Shown one piece after another: positions 24,746-37,225 of a stretch of DNA of 64,000 nucleotides. The position numbers and the translations under genes are program-made. Positions within the stretch are counted from its first letter, which is position 1; each line of letters starts with the position of its first letter. The notes below the pieces were generated by a model. That model saw only the letters and a list, made by a program, of their open reading frames with translations, did no database searches and was not told where the DNA came from. Source of the DNA: Gymnogyps californianus (taxonomy: Eukaryota > Chordata > Aves > Accipitriformes > Cathartidae); contig NC_059475.1 in assembly GCF_018139145.2 (NCBI RefSeq), forward strand, positions 9,100,437 to 9,164,436, in the 5' to 3' direction.

Positions 24746-27700
24746 ACACACTTATAATACATTTAATTTTACTCTGTTAGCAATACATAAGAGTAGGACA
24801 CTTCACCCTTTTCAGTCTGAAACGTAAACCTCCCTGGAAGCAAGCTGTACTTCCAAGCCCTCGTCCCCCTTCCCAGACGTGAATGCTGCCGCCCTCACAC
24901 CAAGCTCCTCCTGAAGGAAAGCAGAAGAGGAGCAGACACCTTTAGGGCAGAAAGGCTTTACACTTAGCACACTCGCAACATATCAAAGTACGGAAATGCA
25001 TTTAATGTACCCCCAAATCCTTTACTCTGCCCTCTAGTGACACCACGTGTAAATTCATTTTTAAAGTGAACGGCACCCAGAGGATAATTCGTTTTTCAAA
25101 GGCATATCTGGTACTTTTTTTCCTCATCTCATACATCCCACTATGTAGTTCTGAAGTAGATGAGTATTTTGCTGCAAGTTTGTACTACTTTTCCCCAGAG
25201 GTTTTTTGGCACAATAAATTAGATTTGTCTATTTGATTTTGTTTAAACCATAACAATATGATTTAACAGCTAGTTAAATCACACACAACACTAAGGAGAA
25301 GGTGATTTGACTTTTGGGAGGTATACAGCCCAGCTTTCTTGGAACACGCATGAAAAAGAAAACACTTTATATCAAAATCAACATTTCCAAACCACTCAAG
25401 TTAAAAAAGATATATTTTTTTAAATGGGATACCTGAAATAATATGTGCAGAATGATGATGCTCAGAACTATACTCTTACTCTGTCCAAATAACTTCTCAC
25501 CAAAACCTTTGTTTTCTTGGCTAGGCGGCTTCATCGGCACAGGGTCCCAAAGGAATATTCTCAGGAAGGCCAATTCCAGTAACACCGGAAACCTGCAGTG
25601 ACACTGATCCTCCTGAATGCTTCCTATGCCTATGTAATGGTGAATCTCCTTACTAATACATGATCAAGGTAGTTCTCATTAACCTTACCAGGTATCACTA
25701 TGGTCATGCTCGTGAGTCAGAGTGCTGGGGTTTCTATGTATCACAAATGGATCTTTACAGACGTATTACAACAACAATCTTCAGCTAACAGATACAAGGC
25801 TTAAGCTAGTGGAGCAGCTGAGCAGTAGGTTGGTTAAGAATGTATTTTCCCCATAGGTCTTCATGGCTGTTTTGAATATTACTGGATGACTAGTGGAAAG
25901 ATACAACTGGAATATATTATCTGTTCAGGAAGATCTGCCAGCAAATTTTCACTTTTCAATGAAATTGACCTTTTATTTACACAAAATACTTAGTTTGACC
26001 TTCAACTGCAGAATCTTACATATTTAGAACTCAATCCTGCTCTCACTCCGACTGACTTCAAGATAAAAAGAGCCAGATAACACAAGCATAGCATGTTAAA
26101 TACAATCGGATTAGTTAAAGATCAGATAATACAAAATTGTTTGTCCAACTCTGCTTTGCAACTCTCATAGAAAATGGTAAGAGAATTAAAACTGAAAATA
26201 CTATATCCAGCAAATTTTTTTTGTAATAGCACTACATAAAGAACCACCACTACATTTTAAACAGTTTCATTAAGAACAGCTTCAAAATTGTATGCTGGTA
26301 TTCATTACTTATGTAGTAACCATAGTGTCAGTTTATGACTTTACCAACTAAGTGGTTCTCTGCAAAACTTAACATTCATTTTCATAATTATCTTCATATC
26401 ATTAATAAATCAATGCTGAACTGCTGCATGGAAGAAGACCTAGATGTAAGAGGAAGACAGGGGATACAAAGTCATACAACTCAGGCAAAGCATAATAGGA
26501 GTATAATGTGAAAGTGAGCACTATAATGAAAAGGTATGCAGGAACTTATTTATCAAGGATTTACATTTAATATGGAATGCGAGCTGAAGTCATCTAATAA
26601 CTGGCTATTAGGGTCCATTACTTTTGCTTGATCATACTTGAAAGAGGCAAAAAGAAATGGGATAATGAACATGAGCAATAAATAAGTTTCCAGTAACTAT
26701 TTCATGTCCTGGACCAGGGGAATAGAAGGATCTAAGCGACTTGCAGAAATATATGTCCTACCTTAAAAGAAAAAACACAAATTTGAAGGTAATATAGGAA
26801 CCCCTTTCACTTATTTTCCTCTCTAAGCTAAAATTCAACTATAAACGTACAAAAAAATTCTTTGTTTTTGACTCGATTGTTTGCATTTCACCTGGATTAC
26901 TGTCTTCAACAACAGCACGAAATTCCATGAAAGCATCACTTCTGTAAATTGTATAGCGCAAGTGTCTTTCAATAAAGTTCATAGCAAATAGTTATGTATA
27001 TTTAATGTTACACATAAATCACATTTTATAGAAAGATAACATAGTCGCTGTGGAATAAGTTGCTTTTTCTTTTTTCCCCCTGAAATCCTATGATTTACTT
27101 GGCAAAAACTAAAATATTTATTTGAAACAATGATACCTGGAAATGTAATGTTTTCTGAAGTACAATTCAGAAAGCATTCTTTTGCAGAAGTTTTGAAATA
27201 TGTAATCTAGATCTACTAGATGGGACATAATTTGGACTGTCACCAGTAACATGAGATTTGTTCCTGTCAAGGCTACAGTTGGAAGCCAAAAAATGAACAG
27301 AGCAGAGGGCTGACCTTCATACTGAAGTTTATAGACAGTGCTACAAATGAACACCAGATTAGTATATATTGGTTATGGCGGCTGTTGGAAATCACAGTGT
27401 TTGCAATTCAGCACAGCACTCCAATCTTTGAAATACATTTGGTAGTCTAAGTAGATTAACATACTAAGCAAACCTTTATCATTGCTCTAATGGTTTTCAC
27501 TAGGAATTCTGATAGTGTTAATCATATAAATTTATACTTAAAAAATCCTTTTGAAGAAAAGTTGAATTATTTTTAAAATACTTCTAACAAAGCCTCTATA
27601 TAACTAATATCTTCAGATGTCACCTCAAATCTGCATCCATCTTTATTCTAAATACCTGCTTTAGATCATGTGCACATTTTTTAAAGACAATGTGTACTTG

Positions 27701-30700
27701 ATAATGAAACATGCCAATCAAATGCTATGTTTCAATAAATGCCTCTTCTCTCTTAGCAGATGCTATTGCTAGACTTAACCCAAATTCAGTTAATTTATAC
27801 TTAGAACTGACAATATTACTGTTAACTTGAGATATTTCATAAAATAGTAATGTGACATTTATTTAGCAGTTTTGGAATCCATCAAATCATATTTCCAGAA
27901 AATAGTATTTGCAGTTACAACAGTTTGTGTTGTGGGTGGGTTTTTGGGTTTTTTTTTGTTGAAGTTCCTCATGTACAAACTTATCCCTATACCTCTGAGG
28001 TAATTTGAACATAGTACACTGAAGTGAAAACATTAACTTTGTGTTTTCACTTTAAGTTATTTTAAAAGTAGAGCATGGAACCACAAATTCTTACAGAAAA
28101 TACAATTGGTATTTTTTTATTTCTAGTAATATGACTACTATCCAAGAGTATTTGCACAAAGATAGTACAAGTAAATAGTAAAATAATATGAAATAATTTG
28201 GGTATTTGTGCTCTGTATCAAAAGAGCATATTGTAGATTATCTGTGTATTTTTAAGTAACCAGGCATATTGGGACTAAAAACACTTTATCGAGGAAACTT
28301 CTGTCTGAAACCTCCGTGGTAATGCTGATGCTGCACAGAATGTGGTTGGTCCATTATCAGTTGTAGTTATACGGCTATGACGATTCAGGGGTTATATTCA
28401 ACTCAGTCTCAACTGCTGTTCTAATAAGACGACGTCCTTGCTAGTCTGACAAATTCAATCCAAAAGGAAAGTATCAATAACTTAAGATTAAAAATGGGTA
28501 ACAACCAGACGTGCTTCCAAACTTTATATATTAAATAATATTTCCACATTCTTTAAGTTATGCTCTGATAGGAGTTTCCTACATAACTAAGAAATATACT
28601 GACATTGTATTTAATGCTGAGATTGAAGATTCATATTGCCAGTATGGAAGCAGCATAAAATAATCTGGACTACAGCTTGCTTTAATGTGTTCTACAAGTA
28701 ATTTAGATATGGTGAAGATGTCCAAGAGGGAAAATGGGAACAGTCCTCCTATTTGGCTTGTGTTTACATAACTTTTATTTGATGGTTCCATTCATAATCA
28801 TTTTTGTGTAATTCTTTAATATGATCAGACCAATGCATCTGGAAGGAATATTCCGTTCCAGATGGACTACATCAAGTGGACTGTTCTTCAGCCTTTCACA
28901 TTTTTTTGTGTCAAGCTCTCAGAACCCCAACAGAACATTTGTCCCCAAACATTTTTGGTATGTTCTTCCAAGTTATTAATTATTGCAGTTAGACTGCTGC
29001 TTTTTAATTCAGCATCAGGCTTTTTGTGATGGTTTTCAACTAAGATGAGTTTACAACAAATGTATCTATAGATTAAAATACTGAAACACTTAAAAAAAAG
29101 ACTGAAATACTGCAAACAAGATCTACCAGACACATTAAAAGCACTAACCACTGGGATTCATTTTTGAAAATAAGTAATACAGCTGCATACCAATATCAAA
29201 ACAATAACAGAGAAATTCCAGGAATACAGTCTGTCCTCAAAGACACACTGCTCTTCTCATAGAGCACTCCTGTTGGAATCAATGGTTCTTATAGATGATA
29301 AAACATAACTACTGAAACATTATGTTGCACACGGTATGGAAGCAAAAATAAGAAAATATTCACTTAATGGAGAGAATAGATACTCATCTTTGAAGAAAAA
29401 AGTAAGAGTCTGAAAGTCATACCTTCCTTTGGTTTGGCATACAGGGAAGGAATATGTGTTCAGAATTTACCAAAGTGGGTTGAGTTTAGCCTCTGTTCTC
29501 ATTTTGCCTCTGCAAAACCGAGACTGTGTCTGCAGGTACCGCAGTTATTCTGGCTACAGGAGTCCCCCATATTCAAGACAGCCCAGATGATTAGAATTCA
29601 TATTACAGCCTAGGCACACCTTTGTCTGGTGCAATGGACATTCACGGAGTTGTTTTCCCTCTGCTAACTCTTTCACCATGGCAAATTCATTTTTGCAGCC
29701 AGATTGACTCTTATTGGCATGGCACACCACCAGGATGGGAAAACACACTATTTAGGATCTCTGAAGGAGTTCAGTGGTACCTATGGCCAGGCATCCCAAA
29801 TCAAAAGGTTTCCTCAGAAACTGCCACCTCTCGCAGCTGCAAGCTGCTGCACAAGGTCTTGCCCCAGGGCTGGCAGGCCTTGCTGGACATCACCCCCTGT
29901 AGAGGCTGGGCACAGGGTCGGGGGGCGCACAGAGATGCTGCCCCTCAGGCAGCACTGCCTTGCCCTGGGCAAGGGGGCAGCCCGGCTTGCTCTGAGCTGG
30001 ACCCCTGCAGGGGGCTGGGGCTCCTGGCCCGCAGGAGTTTGGGACTCCTGCTTTCTGCCAAGCTCAGCACCAGAGTCCTACTTCTCTTCCTCCCACGTTA
30101 AATGGGTCTGTAGGTCCTCCTATGCTATTTTTGTTCCTTTTGCTCAAACCAGGGGGTGGGAAGAGGGACGCGAAGGAGGGAAATTCATTTCTTTCCATCA
30201 TCCCTGCATACCAAAAAAATGTTTTTGGCCTCCTATCTTTGATTTTTAAATTCTTTCAGATTCTGTGGTCTCAAGTCTTTCCCAAAAAGCTTTGTGTGTT
30301 AGATCTCCTTTGTCCTTAGAGCAGCTGTATTTTCATTGCTTCTTGCTCTGGATTCGGAAAGCCCCCATTTTCTGAATTATGCCACATTCACACAAACCAA
30401 CCAACCAGTGATGGCTAATAAAGCTCAGTTGTTCTGCCTGTTGCAGCAGCAGTCCTGATCAAGAAATCTATTAAATGTATACTTACCCTTTAGCTTTTTG
30501 CTATCAATGACCCTATTCACAAGTTAAAGTTATGTACACAATCAACTGCTTTGCTGAACACTCACCATCAAAAAAGACTAAACCCCAAAAATGTTTGCTA
30601 CAAGTAACAAGTTTCAAAACCTTAATCTGAGATTCCCCCCCTTTTTTTTTTTAATCTGAACTGCCTCCTTAAAGGAACATTAACACAACCTCATAGTTTT

Positions 30701-33700
30701 CTTCCATAAATTAAGCACATAAACTGCACTCACACTGAGTATACTGGCAGCTAGTGCCTCACTCATGCAGGGATTGCTCTTTAAAAAAAAAAAAAAAAAA
30801 ATCAAGCTGCTTATGTATGTAAAATAAAGTCTGTCTTAAGACAAGAAAATAATTTCTAGTACTGTAATTCTGAGCATCTCAAATACCCATTTCCAATACC
30901 TTAAAATAACTTGTTGACCTGTTTTTTCAATTGTAAAAGTCTGCTCAAATATATTCCTAGCATAACAAAATGGTATCAGATTCTAAAACAATTTTAAAAT
31001 AAAAGAAAATAACTTTCTTCTGTATTTAGCTCAAATAAAAAGGATGACCTTTTGACCACGTAAAAATCCACAAATGCTACAAAGGTATATAAAGTCAGTC
31101 ACAATTCTTTCTTAACATTTTTCTGGCATTTTTTAAAAAGGGTGTGGGGTGTTTAGTTCTTTTTTTTTTAAACATACAATTTTTTGTTGTTGTTGTTAAA
31201 AGAAAACCAAAACTAGCAAGTATTATGAAATTCAATGGATGATTTTATTGGGAACAGCATCAGACCTAAAATTAGCACATACTGACATCTGAAAGACATA
31301 AAAAGACTTAAGTCTCTTTCAATTTTGTTTTTTGTAATTGTATTATACAAAATAAGCTGGTGTACGAGATTGGGGGGAGGGGAAGAACCAGAGACTCTTT
31401 GGCTGACTAGATGTGTTACATTAATTTCTTAATATGTGAAGGAGTGGATTACCCCTCTAACAGCAATGGGAAATTAGTTTCTTTATTTCTTCATTAAGAC
31501 TGTGGGAGGGAAATTAATTTTCTACTCTGGTTTTCAAAATTAATTGAATATATCTTTATTAAAGTGATAAATATACACACATACTTTTTGGTTGAAAGAA
31601 TTCTCTAAATTAATCCTAAACAGACATTTTCAAAGCAGTTTGGTAGCACATGGGGGGTTTTTTTGTTTCATTTTCTGATGTCATAAAAATATTGAAAAAA
31701 TGGATCATATAAACCCAATGTAATAAAGCTGTCTATAGAAAAAAAAGTATCTGAAAACAGTTTTTCTAGAGTAATTTTGTAGTATTAGTTAAACAGCATA
31801 TTGTTTAGTCTTAATTTCTTCCTACTTGGACTGTATTATTTTTGTACCTGTGTTCTTGCAGCTTGTAATGCGTACCGAAGTGTCTATGCTTTCACACATA
31901 CAGGTATATGCATCAAAAAATGTTTTTTTGATTGCTCTAACAAGAAACCATAGTTTTTAAAAGCATCATCCACTTAGTTTGAAGAATGAGGGAAAGTACC
32001 TTGAGGTGTCTAGGTATCTTCATGTGTGTGTTGGTACTTAGAGGAATTTACAAAGCAGCTCAAAGTTACTCACTTTACTTCCTATGCATTCAATGTTTTT
32101 ATATCTCTTTGTATTGTAAAAGTATTTCATATGGTGTACTTCCACCATTGCTTCATTATATTCTTTTATTTACATTCTTTAGTACTCTTTTATGCAAAGT
32201 CAACCACCTCAAAGTGAGCTTATGCCAATAGTATTTTTATTTAGCCTTCTATTGCATGAATAGTATAATCATTTTATCTAACATCTTTCTTACTCAAAAA
32301 GAAAGTCATAAGTGTTTTTCTAGAGAACTTGGACATTTAAGCATTGGAAAAAATCTACCGATGGCAATAGTGAATTTTCCATCTCCTGGTATCTTCAGAT
32401 GAAGACTAGATGCCTTAGCAAACAGCATGCTTTGGCCAAACATAAGCTCTGGACTGAATACAAAAATACCGCAGTGGAATCCACGAGCTTATAACATAAG
32501 GGAAGTTAGATTTGTCAGTCCTTTAGAATCATCAAGTCCTTCATGCGCTTTTGGCCTAGAGGCTCAAAAGAGTAAGAAAATTCATAACAGAGCCTCCTAC
32601 AACTTCATTTTCCTCATGTACCTCAAATGCATTAAACAGAGAATACAATTTCTCATCCCTCATTCAATGACAATTAGAAGTCCATGCTATTTTATGGGGC
32701 CTCTGTCTCCCTGCACAAATAAGTAATCATGCCCCAAACTGTATCAATATAGACACAGGTTATTTTAATTTCATCTTTTTTAGTTTTTAAACTTAAATGG
32801 CCAACTTTGCAACTTCTACCACATCTTTCACATGAGTTACTGTATTATTCTTTTCTTAAAGAAAAATCTAAGAAATAAATCAGAAGACAATTATTTCTGA
32901 AATTGCACTGCAGTTACTAAAAACCCGAACGCAAACTCTAACCTCTACCACTAATTCCCAAGTGAAAGCCACCAATTTCTCTATTTAGTAAGATCTGTAA
33001 CTGTTTGACAGTCTTGATTACCAAAAAAATGCCTTGTTGTATAAAATAAATAAATAAAAAAATTAAAATCCCTGAATGCAGAGGGCCAAACTACCTCTGT
33101 AATCCTTGAAAAACAATGACCTTTAAGGGGATTGTCCTAAATAATCACTTAGAACTTCCAAATTATTTTCAACCTGAAAATATTATTTATTTAAAAGCTT
33201 GCAATTTTTTGCATTCATTTTGTAGGTTCAAAAAATCCAAACACAAAATTATTCCCCAAGTTACACACCAAAGACAGAAAAAGCCCTACATGGTCAGTGG
33301 TGATTCATCATTGCAGAAGTTCCTCAAGTCACCTCCTTTTTATAGGCTCCACCTTAATTTATGTTAATAGAATTCTGGTGAATTCTTATAATGAGATTAT
33401 TCTCATTGTAAGAGAAGAAGAAGAAGTGGAATACAAGTAGGTAATTAAACAATGGGGGGAAGTTACAGCTGATCTCCTTACTAGAAAGTTAATGGGAAGT
33501 TCTTGTTAGTTTGGTCAAACAAATAACATCTTAATTATAGACACACACAGTATAGGAATTAAATACGCAAAGTTTATATTGCACAAAAGCAAGACTGTCT
33601 CAAAAGCATTCACACATCATGATTCAACCCACTTGTTTAATCCATTCCACTGGAATAGTTCTTCTCTTTCAAAACTGCCGACAATAAAGTTACAAAATGC

Positions 33701-33914
33701 AACCGAGAGTAAGAAGCAGAACAAGTTTTTCACTTGTTTAGATAATTTATTGCTTGATTAGTAGCTTGTTAAAAAATCTGAGTCCACACAGCATCTTCAT
33801 TAACATATTAACAATAACTTGCAAAGACAAAATAAGATGCATTCTTTGCCCAGAGAAACAATTTAACATTAATGCATAGAAAAGTAAAAAAACCTTTATC
33901 TCCCCCTATTAGAG
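24746..33914. other. Intergenic DNA, CCDC73-PRRG4, left part
   Basis: This is AT-rich sequence with scattered homopolymer runs, for example poly-A at 30782-30800. A GC-rich but CpG-poor patch at roughly 29830-30080 carries two overlapping plus-strand open frames of 159 and 181 codons. Their translations are low-complexity, with no motif I recognise, and are not called as genes. I see no RNA gene or clear transposon here. Confidence 0.55.
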
Positions 33915-34497
33915 TGTCGTGGTTTAACCCCAGTCAGCAACTAAGCACCATGCAGCCGCTTCCCCCTCATCCCTCCCAGTGGCGTGAGGAGGAGGAAAGG
34001 GAAAAAAAGTAAAACTCATGCGTTAAGAACAGTTTAATAACTAAAGTAAAATATAATACTAACAATAATAATAATGAAATATAATAATAGTAATGAAAAG
34101 GAATATAACAAAAAAGGAGGGGGGGAGGAAAAAAAAAACAAACCAGTGATGCACAATGCAGTTGCTCACCACCCGCTGACCGATGCCCCAGCAGCGATCC
34201 GCCCCTCCCGGCCAACTCCCCCCTGTTTATATACTGGGCATGATGTTCTATGGTATGGAATATCCCTTTGGCTAGTTCAGGTCAGCTGCCCTGGCTGTGC
34301 TCCCTCCCAGCTTCTTGCACACCTGCTTGCCGGCAGAGCATGGGAAACTGAAAAGTCCTTGGCTTAAGATAAGCGCTACTTAGCAACAACTAAAACATCA
34401 GCGTGTTATCAACATCATTCTCACACTAAATCCAAAACACAGCACTGTACCAGCTACTAAGAAGAGAGTTAACTCTGTCCCAGCTGAAACCAGGACA
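33915..34497 (-). mobile_element. Solo LTR of an avian endogenous retrovirus (copy 2)
   Basis: The element runs from TG (33915) to CA (34497), about 583 bp, and matches the LTR at 7765-8343 throughout. Flanking 5-mers TAGAG (33910-33914) and TAGGG (34498-34502) are a target duplication with one mismatch. On the minus strand an intact TATATAAA (34233-34226) precedes ATTAAA (34038-34033), the expected promoter and poly-A order of a sense LTR. No internal retroviral genes remain. Its TATA box is better preserved than that of copy 1. It sits in intergenic DNA upstream of CCDC73. Confidence 0.87.
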
Positions 34498-36840
34498 TAG
34501 GGGAACTCAAGAAGCAGAACAAAAGGAAGTCTGGATAAAAATTAAGTAGCAGACAAGACCTCAACTACCTGAGGAAACGAATCAATGGTGAAATAATCAA
34601 AGAAACCATCGCCAAAAATCCTCTTCCTTAGGGAAGAAAATCTATGATCCACCCCATAATTAAAACAGCACAGAGTGGAGCCCCTTCCAATTGAGTAACA
34701 TTTATCAAAATTTAAAGTCTGATAGGCCTTTACCAATATTGCTGTTTTAATTGCCTCATGCATTCATTGAAGAGGTTGTTGAAGCCCCTGCAATCCTCCA
34801 TGTCACACAAACTCCTCCTGTCACAGCTCCAACAAAACCACCACATTATTCCCTTCTCCCACGCCTTTTTTTAATTTAAAAAAAATGCTCCCCAAGATCA
34901 AGAAGCAAGGAAACTCCAGAACACTTTTCATATCCAACTATACAATTTCCAGATAAAAAAGAAAAAAAAAAAAAAAAGAATTTTATAGAAAGCATCCTCA
35001 AACCATCTTGAGCCAAGACTCAGTAACCTTTTCCAATGTACAACAAAAGCTTTGTATGAATGGGGCAACATAAGACTGTTTATCATCCTTACCACTGTAC
35101 ACATTGTGAGCCTGCACACCCATAAGTCAGGTGAGAATGGCATCAGAAGAATGCTGTGAATATTCAGAATACAAGACCAATATCCAGACTTCTGATCCAA
35201 ACTCCTCTATTTCCTTCTGACTCATATGAACTTCCCCTTCAGTAATGGCAGCACAGTTACAGGTGCCACAATGGCCATGCAGCATACTACCTGGTCTTCA
35301 TGAGCCACTTCAGTGATTTAAGGGATCTACGATATCATTTATCCAACAGTTTCTCCACAGCCAAATTGTTCATCTGTGTTCTTTTTCCTGAGCTAAAGCA
35401 GACGTCAAGTAATTGCTTGCTTACCTGCCTAGGATAATATAATGTCCCTGAGAAGGAACGCTCACCAAGCATTAAAGAGTTTGGCATCCATTGTGAAATA
35501 TTTTGTCTTTGTTGTAAATGTCAAAAGTTGTATATACACCTGAGATACAGTCACTAAAACTATTCTGTTGGAAACAAGTGGTGTTTTGGGGTCCACAAAG
35601 CAAAAAGAGCCAAAAGAGTTTGTACCAGTACTCCTCAATGCACCTCTCTGTAGAGAGACTGCTTACCTAAATTTTCTGTGTATTTTCTTAGGCAGAGAGA
35701 CTATTTATGCAGCTTGTCATCACTGATCTTAATAACATTTTCAGAAAAATCTTTGCTTCTGTATAGTCTACAAATATTTTTAGAATCAGCTTTTAGACCA
35801 CAGCAAAGAATAACTGCATCCTCAACAGACCTGCGCTGGCTTTACCTCACACATGTGGCATTCTCTCATTTGGACTAAAAACTTAAAACTCTCACCGACT
35901 GCTTCCTCAAATTCAATAAAATTAACTTTGCTTTTTATCTGGCTGTAATGTGCTAGACCATTTTCTAGAATCCATAATCAACGTAAGAACAGCAAATAAC
36001 AATATGCAGGAAAAAAAAATACAGGTTAACACCACTGTCTATAAAATCAGTAATTTGATTTATTATCAAATTATCAACCCTAACAACCATTACATCTGCT
36101 TGGATAAAAGCACCTAAAATAAGCACCTCACCCAATTAAAGTTGGCTTCTACTCACCAGTGGAAGTAAGTAGAATTTTTAAGATTACATGTCTAAAGAAA
36201 ACTTAAAAATCCCTCTCACCTTAAGTCTTCAAGCAACCCTCCCACAATCACAAACAAGTTCCTTGTGGATCAAGCAAATACATACCAAATAGAAACTGAC
36301 TGTAACACAGCAACAAATACAAAGTTTACAAATATACTTCCACAGCTACCAAAATAAATGCCAAGCATAATAAAAACATCAATATCTATTGTATTTATGC
36401 ATGTCAGAAGCCTGCGTTGCTGCCACAGCTGAGCAGAATTAAAAACAACAAAGCTGTCAATCTGGTGTTACTTCAACTACAAATAACTCAAAAACTCAAT
36501 TTCGTTAGAAAATGAAACTTTTTCAAAACACATTTTATACAGCTTTGTCTTGTATACCTCGACAACAGATTCTTAGCAGGAACATTCAGAATTATAAATG
36601 AAAGTAGAGCTGTTAAGAGTAAGCTGAAAGGCCACCAGAGAGCTCCCTCTAGTGTGAACAAGAAAAGGAAGTAACTTAAGTCCCAGATATCAACTGTACA
36701 GAGAAATGCATTACTGAGACAAAAAAAAAAAAGATAATGCAACAGAAATAGTTAAGCAGCTAAATATTAACCCCAGATCTTAGAAAGCTGAGATGAGCTT
36801 GAAACATCGGGGCTTTTGCTATACTAGAAGCAGACAGTAT
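34498..36840. other. Intergenic DNA between the solo LTR and the CR1 tail
   Basis: Nothing gene-like can be supported here. The stretch is AT-rich with short A/T tracts, and its open frames are at chance level. Confidence 0.5.
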
Positions 36841-37225
36841 CACAGAATCACAGGATGGTTGAGGTTGGAAGGGACCTCTGGAGGTTGGTCGCCTGGTCCA
36901 CCACCCCCACCCACTCCCCAGGCAGGGCCACTTGCAGCCAGTTGCAGAGGACCATGTCCAGATGGCTTTTGAATCTCCAAGTACGGAGACTCCACAACCT
37001 CCCTGGGCAACCTGTGCCAGTGCTCAGTCACCCCCTCAGTAAAAAAGTGTTTCCTTATGTTCAGGAGGAACCTCCTGTGTTTCAGTTTGTGCCCATTGCC
37101 TCTTGTCCTGTCACTGGGCACCACTGAAGAGAGCCTGCTCCATCTTCTTTACATCCTCCCTTTAAATATTTGTACACACCAATGAGATTTCCCCAACCCT
37201 TGAGGCCAAGAATTGTTGTTCCTGC
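36841..37225 (-). mobile_element. CR1 LINE, 5'-truncated 3' end
   Basis: The left end, CACAGAATCACAGGATGG, is the reverse complement of the CR1 3' terminus. The following GGTTGAGGTTGGAAGGGACC, the dense run of CR1 3'-region phrases and the ending near the AATGAGATTTCCCC segment are typical of avian CR1. The element therefore reads on the minus strand, with its 3' end at 36841. Long open frames on both strands (90 and 94 codons) are remnants of the element and not host genes. The right boundary is approximate. Confidence 0.9.

Noticed and set aside
36840..37127. Overlapping 94- and 90-codon frames on opposite strands
   Set aside because: Both belong to the truncated CR1 element.
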